From JAJFUV01 sp964561215 (lineage in GTDB: Bacteria; Acidobacteriota; Terriglobia; Bryobacterales; Bryobacteraceae), in NCBI GenBank assembly GCA_964561215.1, contig CAZLOS010000049.1, forward strand, positions 1 to 34,045: DNA of 34,045 bases. Direction: 5' to 3'. Of the stretch, positions 6,255-14,465 are shown piece after piece. Below the pieces are notes generated by a model, which searched no databases, was not told the DNA's origin, and saw only the letters and a list, made by a program, of their open reading frames with translations. Each line of letters starts with the position of its first letter. Within the stretch, counting starts at the first letter, position 1. A program made the translations under genes and the position numbers.

Positions 6255-8129
6255 ATGCTTCAGGATCAAGATCTCATTTCGATACAGGAGGTCCGCACCA
6301 AGGTCGAAAAGGCCCACGCGGCGTTCCTCAAGTATCGCAGCTACTCGCAGGAGCAGATCGACGCGGTGGTCGAGGCGATGTCGGCCGCCGCGCAGGCGAA
6401 CGCCGTAAGGTTGGCGGAGCTGGCGGTGGAAGAAACCGGCTACGGCAACGTCAAGGACAAAATCGGCAAGAACCTGCTCACTTCGAAGTGGCTCGCCGAG
6501 AACATCCGCTCGATGAAGACGGTGGGTGTGCTGCGGGAAGTTCCGGACAAGAAGATCGTTGAAATCGGCGTTCCCATGGGCGTGGTGGCAGCCATTGCCC
6601 CGACCACGAATCCGACTTCGACGGCGAACTTCAAGTGCCTCATCAGCCTCAAGGCGGGCAACGCCGTGGTGCTGAGTCCGCACCCGCACGCCAAGCGGTC
6701 GACCGCGGAGGCGTGCGAGGTGCTGCACGCGGCGGCGGTGGCGGCCGGCGCGCCGGAAGGGATCATCCAATGCCTGACGGCTCCGACAACGGAAGCCACG
6801 CAGGCGTTGATGGGGCATGAGAAGACGGCCGTGATCCTGGCGACCGGCGGCTCGGGCCTGGTGCGCGCGGCGTACTCGAGCGGCAAGCCGGCCTTCGGCG
6901 TTGGTCCGGGCAATGTGCCGGTGCTGCTAGACCGCTCGGCGGACATCGCATCGAGCATTGCGGACGTGGTAGCCGGCAAGTCGTTTGACTACGGCACGGT
7001 TTGCTCGAGCGAACAGTCGCTGATAACCGAAGCGGACTTGCGCGACAAGGTACTCGAAGAACTGCGCAAGCAAAAGGCGTTCATCTGCAACCAGGCGCAG
7101 CAGGACGCGATCGCAAAGATCCTGTTTACTCCCGCGGGCAAAGTCAGCGCCCGTTGCGTGGGGCAGTCACCCACGCGCCTCGCCCAGATGGCGGGGTTCG
7201 AGGTGCCGCCGGAGACTTCCATTCTGGTGGTCGAGATCGATGGCGTGGGCAAGTTCCATCCGCTTTCGGGTGAGAAGCTGTCGCCTGTGTTGTCGTTGCT
7301 GTTCGTGAAAGATTGGCAGACGGCGCTGGAAACCTGCGAAGCCATCCTGAAATTCGGCGGGCTGGGCCACACTGCGGGAATCTATGCGAAAGACGAAGCG
7401 CGCATCCGCGAGTTCGGAATGCGGATGCCGGCCATGCGCGTGCTCGTAAACACGCCTGCGCCGCAAGGTTCGACGGGCATCACCACCGGCATCCTGCCGT
7501 CGATGACGCTCGGTTGCGGCGCGATGGCGGGGAATATTACCGGCGACAACGTGGGCCCGCGGCACCTTATCAATATCAAGCGCATAGCATATGTGGTGCG
7601 CAAACCTGAGGAGGCTTTCACGGTGCCCCCGTATACACCCGGCGCCAAGGCGACGGTTGCACAGTTGCCGGTGAGCAAGCCGGCAGCCGTCCCGGTGGCG
7701 GCAGCCAGCGTGGATCGCGACGCGATCGCAGCCGCGGTGGACAGGTATCTGGCTAAGCGCGGCATCACTACGGGCGTTTCACAGGCACCCGTCGCGGCGG
7801 CTCCGGTAGTCGCGGCTAGCACCATGAGCAAGGTCTCGGCCCAGGTGGTCGACCGCTTCCTGTCCGCGCGCAAACCGGGCGCTGCCTGCGGATGCGCGCC
7901 GAAGTGCCCTCTGAACGAACCGCCCGCCTCCGCTCAGCCGGCGGCGGCGCCGGAGCCCAAGTCGGCGGCCCCGGCGGTCACGATCGTGGATTTCGTCTGC
8001 GAGGACGACGTGCGCGCCGCCCTGACGGCGTCCCGCAAGATTTACATTGGACCGAAAACCATCGTTACCCCGGCGGCCCGGGACCTGGCCGCCGCTCATG
8101 ATGTTTTGGTGATAGCCTCGCGTTCATGA
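6255..8129 (+). CDS. CoA-acylating aldehyde dehydrogenase (EutE/PduP-like) with extended C-terminus
   Basis: The core (about 1-455) resembles microcompartment acylating aldehyde dehydrogenases that convert an aldehyde, CoA and NAD+ to acyl-CoA and NADH. IAPTTNPTSTANFKCLISLK, the catalytic Cys250 in DYGTVCSSEQ and STGITTGILPSMTLGCG are characteristic. PduP and EutE are about 460-470 residues, while this protein has 624. The extra 170 residues hold two short amphipathic helices separated by Ala/Pro linkers (about 486-503, DRDAIAAAVDRYLAKRG; 524-540, SAQVVDRFLSARK), which look like encapsulation peptides. Then come three cysteines in ACGCAPKC (545, 547, 551) and a terminal domain (576-622) with DFVCEDDVRAAL and TIVTPAARDLA, reminiscent of the EutQ N-terminus. 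Its stop overlaps the next start (ATGA). The aldehyde substrate cannot be read from sequence. Confidence 0.93.
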   Translation: MLQDQDLISIQEVRTKVEKAHAAFLKYRSYSQEQIDAVVEAMSAAAQANAVRLAELAVEETGYGNVKDKIGKNLLTSKWLAENIRSMKTVGVLREVPDKKIVEIGVPMGVVAAIAPTTNPTSTANFKCLISLKAGNAVVLSPHPHAKRSTAEACEVLHAAAVAAGAPEGIIQCLTAPTTEATQALMGHEKTAVILATGGSGLVRAAYSSGKPAFGVGPGNVPVLLDRSADIASSIADVVAGKSFDYGTVCSSEQSLITEADLRDKVLEELRKQKAFICNQAQQDAIAKILFTPAGKVSARCVGQSPTRLAQMAGFEVPPETSILVVEIDGVGKFHPLSGEKLSPVLSLLFVKDWQTALETCEAILKFGGLGHTAGIYAKDEARIREFGMRMPAMRVLVNTPAPQGSTGITTGILPSMTLGCGAMAGNITGDNVGPRHLINIKRIAYVVRKPEEAFTVPPYTPGAKATVAQLPVSKPAAVPVAAASVDRDAIAAAVDRYLAKRGITTGVSQAPVAAAPVVAASTMSKVSAQVVDRFLSARKPGAACGCAPKCPLNEPPASAQPAAAPEPKSAAPAVTIVDFVCEDDVRAALTASRKIYIGPKTIVTPAARDLAAAHDVLVIASRS

Positions 8130-8620
8130 GTACTGATCTGGGTGCTCTGAAGGACGAGATTCTGGAATACCTTGCCGCGCAAGGTATGATCGCTTTCCAC
8201 TCCTATCTCCGGCATCACGAAGGTGTGCCGGCCATCGGTTGGGACACCAAGAATTATCCGGACTACCGGGCGTTTGTCGACACCGCCAAGCGCGCGGGTG
8301 TCGAGATGATGGTGGTCCGGTGCGATCACTTCTCCGATGGGCAAATCGAGGAAGCCCTCAGCGATCTGAAGGATGCGGAATTCGAAAGCCGCGATAAGCG
8401 CCGCATCGAGAGGCGTTTGCACGAGCTTGGAGGATACGCCGGCTTTGTCTCGGTTCTGGAGTTGTCTTACGATTACCAGGGGCGGCTGTACTTCTTCGAT
8501 CTGCACACCGGGTGGTTCGACGAATACCTGGACCTGCAGGACGAGATAACCGCCTCGTTGCCGGAAGACGAAGACATGGACGACGACGGACCGGTAGGCG
8601 GCTTCTACTCCAGGAACTGA
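8126..8620 (+). CDS. Uncharacterised protein coupled to the BMC aldehyde dehydrogenase
   Basis: I do not recognise this 164-residue protein. It is soluble, with no signal peptide or membrane segment. It contains AFHSYLRHHEGVPAIGWDTK near the start, then VEMMVVRCDHF, a charged helical middle (KDAEFESRDKRRIERRLHEL), an aromatic stretch with YDYQGRLYFFDLHTGWFDEY, and a very acidic tail (PEDEDMDDDG). The ATG overlaps the stop of the aldehyde dehydrogenase gene (ATGA), so the two are translationally coupled. That arrangement and strand make it a candidate cargo or assembly factor of the microcompartment, but it could equally be an unrelated lineage-specific protein. recJ follows after a short gap. 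Confidence 0.75.
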   Translation: MSTDLGALKDEILEYLAAQGMIAFHSYLRHHEGVPAIGWDTKNYPDYRAFVDTAKRAGVEMMVVRCDHFSDGQIEEALSDLKDAEFESRDKRRIERRLHELGGYAGFVSVLELSYDYQGRLYFFDLHTGWFDEYLDLQDEITASLPEDEDMDDDGPVGGFYSRN

Positions 8621-8632
8621 CACTTTTTGCGG

Positions 8633-10369
8633 ATGTCCAAGCCTGCTCACTGGCAGTTGCCCACCCTGGACGAAGACGAAGTATCCCGTCTCGCATCCAC
8701 ACTGGGTATTCACGAGCCTGCTGCACGGGTGCTGGTAAAACGGGGATACGCCGATCCGGCCGCGGCTCGTCGATTCCTGGATGCCTCCCTGTCGGACCTG
8801 CACGACCCATTCCTGTTGAAAGACCTGCAGCCCGCCGTGGAGCGGTTGTGGAAGGCGGTGCGCGCCGGGGAGAAGATCCGGTTGTATGGGGACTACGACG
8901 CGGACGGCACCACGGCGGTGGTGCTGCTCAAGACGGTCATCCAACTGGCCGGCGGCGATGTTTCGCACCATGTGCCTGACCGCTTGAAAGACGGCTACGG
9001 GATGCGCGCGGAGGCGATCGCGCGGGCGGCCGGGGACGGCGTAAGTCTGCTGATCAGCGTGGACACGGGCATACGCGCGGCGGAGGCGGTGATAGAAGCG
9101 GCGCGGCTGGGCGTCGATGTGATTGTCACCGACCACCATCTACCCGAGGCCGAGCTGCCGCCGGCGCTCGCGGTGCTGAACCCGAACCGCGCCGACGACA
9201 CCTATCCGGACAAGAACCTGTGCGGGGTGGGCGTGGCGTTCAAGCTGGCGCAGGCGCTGCTCGGTAAGCTGGAGTGGCCGGAAGAGAAGCTGCGGCGGAT
9301 GAGCGAATCGCTTTTGAAGCTGGTGGCGATCGGCACCGTTGCCGACGTAGTGCCGCTGACAGGCGAGAACCGGATCCTTGTGAAGCACGGACTGGAAGGC
9401 CTCGGCGACTTGCGAAACCCAGGGTTGCGCGCCCTGTTCGAGGTGGCCGGTTTCATCGAAGGCCAAGCGCCCACGGCGGGCCAGATCGCCTTCCGCATCG
9501 CGCCCCGGTTGAACGCTGCCGGGCGCATGGCTAACGCCAACGACGTGATCGATCTGCTCTCGACCGGCGACGAGAACCGCGCTCACGAACTGGCGGCGCA
9601 GTTGCACGCATTCAATCAGGAGCGCCAGCAAACCGAAAACGAAATCATACAGAGCATTCTCGAAGAGTGCTCGCGGACGCCGGTCGGAGACGACCAGGCG
9701 GCACTCGTAATGAGCGGTCCGGGCTGGCACCGCGGCGTAGTGGGCATTGTGGCCAACCGCCTGGTGGACCGCTTTCACCGGCCGGTGATCGTGTTAAGCG
9801 AGGAGCCGCAGGAAGGGCTGGCGCAAGGCAGCGGGCGCAGCGTGCCGAAGTTTCACTTGCTGGAAGCGCTGGAATCCATGCCGGAGCTGTTCGAACGCTT
9901 CGGCGGCCACCGGCAGGCGGTGGGCGTGAGTTTGCGGATCGAGAAGGTGGAAGAGTTCCGTGCCCGGCTCAATGCCTATGCCGCGGCGCGGTTGGCGAAG
10001 GACGATTTCCGTTCACAGATCGATCTGGACGCTGCCATCGGATTCGGCGAGGTGAATGACGAGAGCGTGGCGGAGATCCTCAGCCTGGCGCCGTTTGGGG
10101 CGGGGAATCCGACGCCGTTGTTCTGTATCTTCGATGCGGAGGTGGCCTCGGCCCCGGTGATCTGGAAGCAGCGACACGTGCGGTTGCGCCTGCGCGGGAA
10201 CGGGCGAACGATCGCGTGCCGCGCCTGGAATTTCGCCGAGCGCATCGAGGAAGTGCAGGCCGGCGCCCGTGTGGATGCCGTGGTGCAGTTCGAGCCGGAT
10301 CCGTACTCGCAAAGCCGCGGCTACTCGCCGTGGTGCGTGACGCTGCGCGACGTGCGCGCGGCCAAGTAG
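8633..10369 (+). CDS. recJ: Single-stranded-DNA-specific exonuclease RecJ
   Basis: RecJ degrades single-stranded DNA 5' to 3' in recombination and mismatch repair, using two metal ions. The protein has the DHH phosphoesterase motifs in order: YGDYDADGTT (about 86-94), SVDTGIRA (around 143) and VTDHHLPE (about 165-172). The DHHA1 motif GGHRQAVGVSL lies near residue 425 and an OB-fold-like C-terminus follows. The length of 578 residues is normal. The start is uncertain: ATG at 8633 gives MSKPAHW, but an in-frame TTG at 8627 lies at better distance from AGGA (8612-8615). It follows the unknown protein closely on the plus strand and may be read through from BMC locus A, although its job is housekeeping. 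Confidence 0.93.
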   Translation: MSKPAHWQLPTLDEDEVSRLASTLGIHEPAARVLVKRGYADPAAARRFLDASLSDLHDPFLLKDLQPAVERLWKAVRAGEKIRLYGDYDADGTTAVVLLKTVIQLAGGDVSHHVPDRLKDGYGMRAEAIARAAGDGVSLLISVDTGIRAAEAVIEAARLGVDVIVTDHHLPEAELPPALAVLNPNRADDTYPDKNLCGVGVAFKLAQALLGKLEWPEEKLRRMSESLLKLVAIGTVADVVPLTGENRILVKHGLEGLGDLRNPGLRALFEVAGFIEGQAPTAGQIAFRIAPRLNAAGRMANANDVIDLLSTGDENRAHELAAQLHAFNQERQQTENEIIQSILEECSRTPVGDDQAALVMSGPGWHRGVVGIVANRLVDRFHRPVIVLSEEPQEGLAQGSGRSVPKFHLLEALESMPELFERFGGHRQAVGVSLRIEKVEEFRARLNAYAAARLAKDDFRSQIDLDAAIGFGEVNDESVAEILSLAPFGAGNPTPLFCIFDAEVASAPVIWKQRHVRLRLRGNGRTIACRAWNFAERIEEVQAGARVDAVVQFEPDPYSQSRGYSPWCVTLRDVRAAK

Positions 10370-10383
10370 GAATCCCGTCCTAC
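10366..10383. terminator. Possible bidirectional hairpin between recJ and the PfpI gene
   Basis: GTAGGA (10366-10371) pairs with TCCTAC (10378-10383) across a six-base loop. The hairpin contains the stop codons of both convergent genes. There is no T-run on either side, so intrinsic termination would be weak. Confidence 0.3.
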
Positions 10384-10961
10384 GGTTCGATCTTCGTGCC
10401 GAGCACTTCAAGGAACTTGGCCAGCCAGGCCGGGTGTGCGGGCCAGGCCGGAGCGGTGACCAGTTGGCCGTCGACACATGCCTGGTCGAGTGCTATGTCC
10501 GCATGCCGGCCCCCGGCGGAGGCAACTTCGGGCGACACCGCAGGGTAACAACTGCACGACTTGCCGTTCAGCACACCCGCGGCGGCGAGCAACTGCGCGG
10601 CGTGACAGATCGCCGCGATGGGCTTCGACGCGGCCGCGAAGTGGCGCACGATTTCAAGCACCCGCGGATTCAGGCGGATGTACTCGGGCGCGCGCCCGCC
10701 GGGCACTACCAGGGCGTCGTAAGCGGATGGCGCTACGGAATCGAAATCGGCGTTGAGGGCGAAATTGTGCCCGCGCTTCTCGCTGTAAGTCTGATCGCCT
10801 TCGAAATCGTGTATGGCCGTGCGCACGACATCGCCACTCTTCTTGCCGGGGCAGACGGCATGCACCGTGTGCCCTACCATTTGCAGAGCCTGGAAGGGCA
10901 CCATGACCTCGTAGTCTTCGACGTAGTCTCCGACCAGCATCAGGATCTTTTTTGCAGCCAT
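10380..10961 (-). CDS. DJ-1/PfpI family protein
   Basis: Members of this family include stress-associated glyoxalases, proposed deglycases and proteases that use a cysteine at a tight nucleophile elbow. The 193-residue protein has GDYVEDYEV near the N-terminus (the glutamate of the site, Glu15), YDALVVPGGRAPEYIR, and AAICHAAQLL holding nucleophile Cys119 with His120. The fold covers the whole protein and the length is typical. GGGGGC precedes the ATG. It lies 28 bases downstream of the glcD-like gene on the minus strand and probably ends that operon. The exact activity cannot be told from sequence. Confidence 0.88.
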   Translation of the reverse strand: MAAKKILMLVGDYVEDYEVMVPFQALQMVGHTVHAVCPGKKSGDVVRTAIHDFEGDQTYSEKRGHNFALNADFDSVAPSAYDALVVPGGRAPEYIRLNPRVLEIVRHFAAASKPIAAICHAAQLLAAAGVLNGKSCSCYPAVSPEVASAGGRHADIALDQACVDGQLVTAPAWPAHPAWLAKFLEVLGTKIEP

Positions 10962-10989
10962 GCCCCCAATGTAGCGCGGCGCGCTTCGG

Positions 10990-12408
10990 TCAGCAGACGT
11001 GGGGCGAGATTCGAGACTCGACGCAACCGCGGCCCATGGGCACCACCTTGCCGGGGTTGAGCAGGCGTTCGGGATCGAACAGGAGCTTGAATCGGCGCAT
11101 GGCTTCCAGGCTGTCGGCGGAGAACAGCTTCTCCATCAGGCCGATCTTCTCCATGCCGACGCCGTGTTCGCCGGTAATGGTGCCGCCGACCTCGATGCAG
11201 TGTTCCAGAATCTCCTCGCCCGCGCGGCGCGCCTTCTCAAGTTCGCCCGGTTTGCGCGGATCGAAGGGCAGGATGGGGTGCATGTTGCCGTCGCCGGCAT
11301 GGAAGATGTTGCTGATGTTGAGGCCGTACTTCTCGCCGACGCCGCGGATGAAGCGCAACGTGGAGGCAATGTGCGTACGCGGCACTACGCCGTCCTGCAC
11401 GTAGTAGGTGGGGCTGACGCGGCCGATGGCGCCGAAAGCGTTCTTGCGTCCTTTCCAGAGCAACTCGCGCTCCTCGGCCGTGCGCGCAAGACGGAACTCG
11501 CGCGCGTGGCACGCCATGCAAGCTTCACGCACCTGCTCCACCTGCTCTTCGACGCCTTCGCGCAGGCCTTCGAGTTCCACCAGCAGGACAGCGGCGGCAT
11601 CCATCGGATAGCCGGCGTGAGTGGCCTCCTCAACCATGCGAAGCATGAGGCCGTCGAGCATTTCAACCGCTACGGGTGTGATGCCGCGGGCCGTGATTTC
11701 AGTGACGGTCTCGCCGGCGTCTTCGGCCGAGTTGTAAATGGCCAGGGCGGTCTTGACGGCTTCGGGCTGGCGCATCAGGCGCACGACGCTCTTGGTGATG
11801 AAGGCAAGCGTGCCTTCGGAGCCGGTGAGAAATCCAGTGAGATCGTAGCCGGGCAGGTCGGATTCCTCGCCGCCTACTTGAACAACGGTGCCGTCGGCGA
11901 GCACGGCTTCCAGGCCCAGCACGTGATTGGACGTGACGCCGTAAGCCAGGGTGTGCGGTCCGCCCGCGTTTTCGGCCACATTGCCGCCGATGGTGGAAGC
12001 GCGCTGGCTGGAAGGATCGGGTGCGAAGAAGAACCGCTCTCCCTGGACGGCCAGCGTGATGTCCAGGTTGACGACGCCGGCTTCGACCAGGGCACACTCG
12101 CCGGCCAGGTCGATGTCGAGGATACGGTTCATGCGCGAGAAGCAGACCACGATGCCGCCCTCGCGCGGAATGGAGCCGCCGCTCAACCCGGTGCCGGCGC
12201 CGCGCGCCACCAGCGGCACGCGGTATTCGCGCGCGATGCGCACGATCCCCGCGACGTCTTCGGTCGAGCGCGGGAAGACGACCATGTCCGGCATGGCCTT
12301 GTCCACGCCGGCGTCGTACTCATAGAGCTTCAGATCCTCGGGGCGGTCCAGGAAACCGCGCGATCCGAGCAGCGCGGCGATCTTCTTGCGGGCTTCAGCG
12401 GAAATCAT
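10990..12408 (-). CDS. FAD-binding 2-hydroxyacid oxidase, GlcD-like
   Basis: This is a flavoprotein of the vanillyl-alcohol-oxidase fold, like glycolate oxidase subunit GlcD and D-lactate dehydrogenases, which oxidise 2-hydroxy acids to 2-oxo acids. The PCMH FAD-binding domain shows PLVARGAGTGLSGGSIPREG, SSQRASTIGGNVAENAGGPH and GFLTGSEGTLAFIT. The C-terminal half has NIFHAGDGNMHPILPFD and the GTITGEHGVGMEK motif with family metal or substrate residues. The length of 472 is slightly short but complete. No GlcE or GlcF partner is adjacent. It starts seven bases after the tlpA-like gene, with no clear Shine-Dalgarno. D-lactate or glycolate is a plausible substrate. Confidence 0.88.
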   Translation of the reverse strand: MISAEARKKIAALLGSRGFLDRPEDLKLYEYDAGVDKAMPDMVVFPRSTEDVAGIVRIAREYRVPLVARGAGTGLSGGSIPREGGIVVCFSRMNRILDIDLAGECALVEAGVVNLDITLAVQGERFFFAPDPSSQRASTIGGNVAENAGGPHTLAYGVTSNHVLGLEAVLADGTVVQVGGEESDLPGYDLTGFLTGSEGTLAFITKSVVRLMRQPEAVKTALAIYNSAEDAGETVTEITARGITPVAVEMLDGLMLRMVEEATHAGYPMDAAAVLLVELEGLREGVEEQVEQVREACMACHAREFRLARTAEERELLWKGRKNAFGAIGRVSPTYYVQDGVVPRTHIASTLRFIRGVGEKYGLNISNIFHAGDGNMHPILPFDPRKPGELEKARRAGEEILEHCIEVGGTITGEHGVGMEKIGLMEKLFSADSLEAMRRFKLLFDPERLLNPGKVVPMGRGCVESRISPHVC

Positions 12409-12415
12409 CGGTTTT

Positions 12416-12937
12416 TCACAACAACGACTGGATGTAGCTTACCATCTTCGCATCCATCCAGTCGGCGGGGCCAATGATCTTGCGCACCACCTTGCCCCGG
12501 CTGTCGATCACATAAGTTTCCGGATATTTGAAGGTGCCGTAAGAGGAACTGATGCGGGCCTCGGGGTCGCGCGCCGTGAGGAACGACACGCCGGCCTTGC
12601 GCAGGAACTCGCGGTAGGCGCGCTCGTCGGTGTCTACACTGACGCCGGCGACCACCACGCCGGAGGCGGCGAAGCGGCGCTGGAACTGATCGAGCGAGGG
12701 CATTTCCTCGACGCAGGGCGGGCACCAGGTGGCCCAGAAGTTGAGCACCAGGAGGCGGCCGCCGAAGTCGGACCGGGATAGCACGCGGCCGTTGTCGGCG
12801 GTAATCTGGAAATTAGGAGCCTTGTCGCCTGCGTCGACGACTTTGTCGCGAAACGCGTCGACGACCACGTATCCCAGGGCGACAAAAAGCACCCCCATCA
12901 CTAATAGGAGCGGACGCTCCATTCTGGTGCTGGACAT
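12416..12937 (-). CDS. Membrane-anchored TlpA/ResA-like thioredoxin
   Basis: The protein has one N-terminal hydrophobic helix (about 8-28), which would anchor it with the thioredoxin domain in the periplasm. The redoxin domain contains FWATWCPPCVEEMP with the redox pair Cys72 and Cys75, and the cis-proline region YPETYVIDSRGKVV. Such proteins keep cysteines reduced for cytochrome c maturation or other extracytoplasmic targets. The length of 173 residues is typical. It is the first gene of a minus-strand run with the GlcD-like and PfpI-like genes, and is divergent from the pterin operon across 61 bases. The specific partner is unknown. Confidence 0.87.
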   Translation of the reverse strand: MSSTRMERPLLLVMGVLFVALGYVVVDAFRDKVVDAGDKAPNFQITADNGRVLSRSDFGGRLLVLNFWATWCPPCVEEMPSLDQFQRRFAASGVVVAGVSVDTDERAYREFLRKAGVSFLTARDPEARISSSYGTFKYPETYVIDSRGKVVRKIIGPADWMDAKMVSYIQSLL

Positions 12938-12998
12938 GAGAGGTACTTCTTATTTTAGAGGATCTGGCGGCGAAGCCGCTGCATCAGAATAGTTTGAG

Positions 12999-13415
12999 AT
13001 GCTGATTACGCGACGGGTGGAATTCTCGGCCTCACACTGTTGCGCGCAGGCCGCGCTCAGCGAGGCGGAGAACCGCGCGCTGTACGGCGAGGAAGCCAAT
13101 CCTCGGGGCCATGGCCACAACTATGCGGTTGAAGTGACGCTCCAGGGCGATCCCGACGCGGTCACCGGCATGGTTTACGACCTCAAACAGCTCAAGCAGG
13201 TGCTCAACCGGGAAGTGGTGGAGCCGATGGACCACCGGTTCCTGAACTACGAAGTGCCGCCGTTCGACCGCGTCGTGCCGACCACCGAGAACCTGGCGGC
13301 GGAGATCTGGCGGCGCCTGGAGCCGCTCTTTGCCGGGGGTCCGGCGCGGCTCAAGCAGGTGCGCGTATACGAGAGCGACGACCTGTTTGTGGATTATACG
13401 GGAGCGGCACGATGA
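12999..13415 (+). CDS. PTPS-III type 6-pyruvoyltetrahydropterin synthase paralogue (FolB bypass)
   Basis: The protein has the T-fold zinc site of the PTPS/QueD family: His13 in SASH plus His38 and His40 in GHGHNY. The position of the catalytic cysteine is occupied by Glu32 (LYGEEANPRGHGH), as seen by direct alignment with the next gene (LYGKCDYPYGHGH, Cys33). Glutamate in place of the cysteine defines PTPS-III, known to convert dihydroneopterin triphosphate to 6-hydroxymethyl-dihydropterin and to replace FolB in folate synthesis in several phyla, including Acidobacteria. PTTENLAAEIW is a second family motif. It overlaps the next PTPS gene by four bases and is in one operon with folE, which makes its substrate. 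Confidence 0.87.
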   Translation: MLITRRVEFSASHCCAQAALSEAENRALYGEEANPRGHGHNYAVEVTLQGDPDAVTGMVYDLKQLKQVLNREVVEPMDHRFLNYEVPPFDRVVPTTENLAAEIWRRLEPLFAGGPARLKQVRVYESDDLFVDYTGAAR

Positions 13416-13834
13416 CGCGGCTCACGCGGCGTTACCGGTTCTCGGCATCCCACCGCCTGCACGCAGCTTCGTTGACGGAGGCAGAGAACCGCGAGTTGTA
13501 CGGCAAGTGCGATTACCCGTACGGGCACGGCCATAACTACGAGTTGGAAGTGAGCGTGCGCGGAGACGTGGACCCGTCGATCGGCATGCTGGTTCGCATC
13601 GAGGACCTGGACAAGCTCGTTGCCGGCCGCGTGATCCGTGACATGGATCACCGGGATTTGAATTGCGATGTGCCCGAGTTCGCCCGGCTGGTGCCGACCA
13701 CGGAGAATCTTGCCGACGTGGTGAGCAGCCGGTTGAAGGTGGCGTGGACCGGGACGTTCGGTGCTTCCGGCGTGCGGCTTGATGGCATCCGCATTCGGGA
13801 AACCGGAAAGAACAGTGTGGAGTTGAAAAGTTGA
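13412..13834 (+). CDS. queD: 6-carboxytetrahydropterin synthase / PTPS, cysteine type
   Basis: This 140-residue T-fold enzyme acts on dihydroneopterin triphosphate; QueD makes 6-carboxytetrahydropterin for queuosine, while PTPS makes 6-pyruvoyltetrahydropterin. The zinc ligands are His14, His39 and His41, and catalytic Cys33 is intact (YGKCDYPYGHGHNYELEV). PTTENLADVV and a terminal IRIRETGKNSVEL segment complete the domain. It is clearly a tandem paralogue of the preceding gene, with matching SEAENR/TEAENR, GHGHNY and PTTENL. Its start overlaps the upstream stop (ATGA) and its stop overlaps the folE start. Which of the two activities it has is not decided by sequence, so the symbol is provisional. 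Confidence 0.83.
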   Translation: MTRLTRRYRFSASHRLHAASLTEAENRELYGKCDYPYGHGHNYELEVSVRGDVDPSIGMLVRIEDLDKLVAGRVIRDMDHRDLNCDVPEFARLVPTTENLADVVSSRLKVAWTGTFGASGVRLDGIRIRETGKNSVELKS

Positions 13835-14451
13835 AAACTAAGGCAGTTAGAGCGACAGTCAAAGAAATGCCGCACCGCGAAGATGTAGGCGAAGTTGCGA
13901 GCCTGATGCGGGAAGTCCTGGCCAAGTTGGGCGAGAACCCCGACCGGGAAGGCCTGCTGCAAACGCCCTTGCGCGCCGAAAAAGCGCTGAAGTTCCTCAC
14001 CAGCGGCTACAAGATGGACATCGGCAAGGTGGTGAATGGCGCGCTGTTCACGGTGAAGTACGACGAGATGGTGATCGTCAAGGACATCGAGTTTTTCAGC
14101 CTGTGCGAGCATCACCTGCTGCCGTTCTATGGCAAAGTGGACGTTGCCTACCTGCCGCGCAACAAGGTGATCGGGCTGAGTAAGATCCCGCGTATTGTGG
14201 ACATGTTCGCGCGCCGGCTGCAACTGCAGGAGCGCATGACGCAGCAGATCGCGCAGACCATTCAGGACGCCATCGATCCGCTGGGCGTAGGCGTGATCGC
14301 GAATGCCCGGCACTTCTGCATGATGATGCGGGGAGTGGAGAAGCAGCACTCGGGCGCCGTCACCAGCGCCATGCTGGGCGCCTTCCGCACCCGCAAGGAA
14401 ACGCGGGACGAGTTCCTGAGCCTGGTCTCCCATAGCACACTCAATTTCTGA
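13831..14451 (+). CDS. folE: GTP cyclohydrolase I
   Basis: FolE opens GTP to 7,8-dihydroneopterin triphosphate, the first step of folate, queuosine and biopterin synthesis. Zinc ligands are visible: Cys92 and His95 in SLCEHHLLPF and Cys163 in ARHFCMMMRG. The GREGLLQTP-like segment (PDREGLLQTPLRAEKA), VIGLSKIPRIVDMFARRLQ and KQHSGAVTSA are typical. The length of 206 fits. The start appears to be TTG at 13831: GGAG (13819-13822) lies eight bases upstream and the codon overlaps the previous stop (TTGA). An internal ATG at 13867 has no ribosome site. FolE would feed both neighbouring PTPS enzymes. Confidence 0.93.
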   Translation: MKTKAVRATVKEMPHREDVGEVASLMREVLAKLGENPDREGLLQTPLRAEKALKFLTSGYKMDIGKVVNGALFTVKYDEMVIVKDIEFFSLCEHHLLPFYGKVDVAYLPRNKVIGLSKIPRIVDMFARRLQLQERMTQQIAQTIQDAIDPLGVGVIANARHFCMMMRGVEKQHSGAVTSAMLGAFRTRKETRDEFLSLVSHSTLNF

Positions 14452-14465
14452 CAGACTGTAAGGGC

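Noticed and set aside
4560..6818. Long open frame on the minus strand, 752 codons
   Set aside because: It runs across malQ, the BMC-H gene and part of the dehydrogenase gene on the opposite strand, all with firm homology. The translation is Arg/His-rich and unlike any family.
13867..13869. Internal ATG as the folE start
   Set aside because: No ribosome site precedes it, whereas TTG 13831 has GGAG at eight bases and overlaps the upstream stop.
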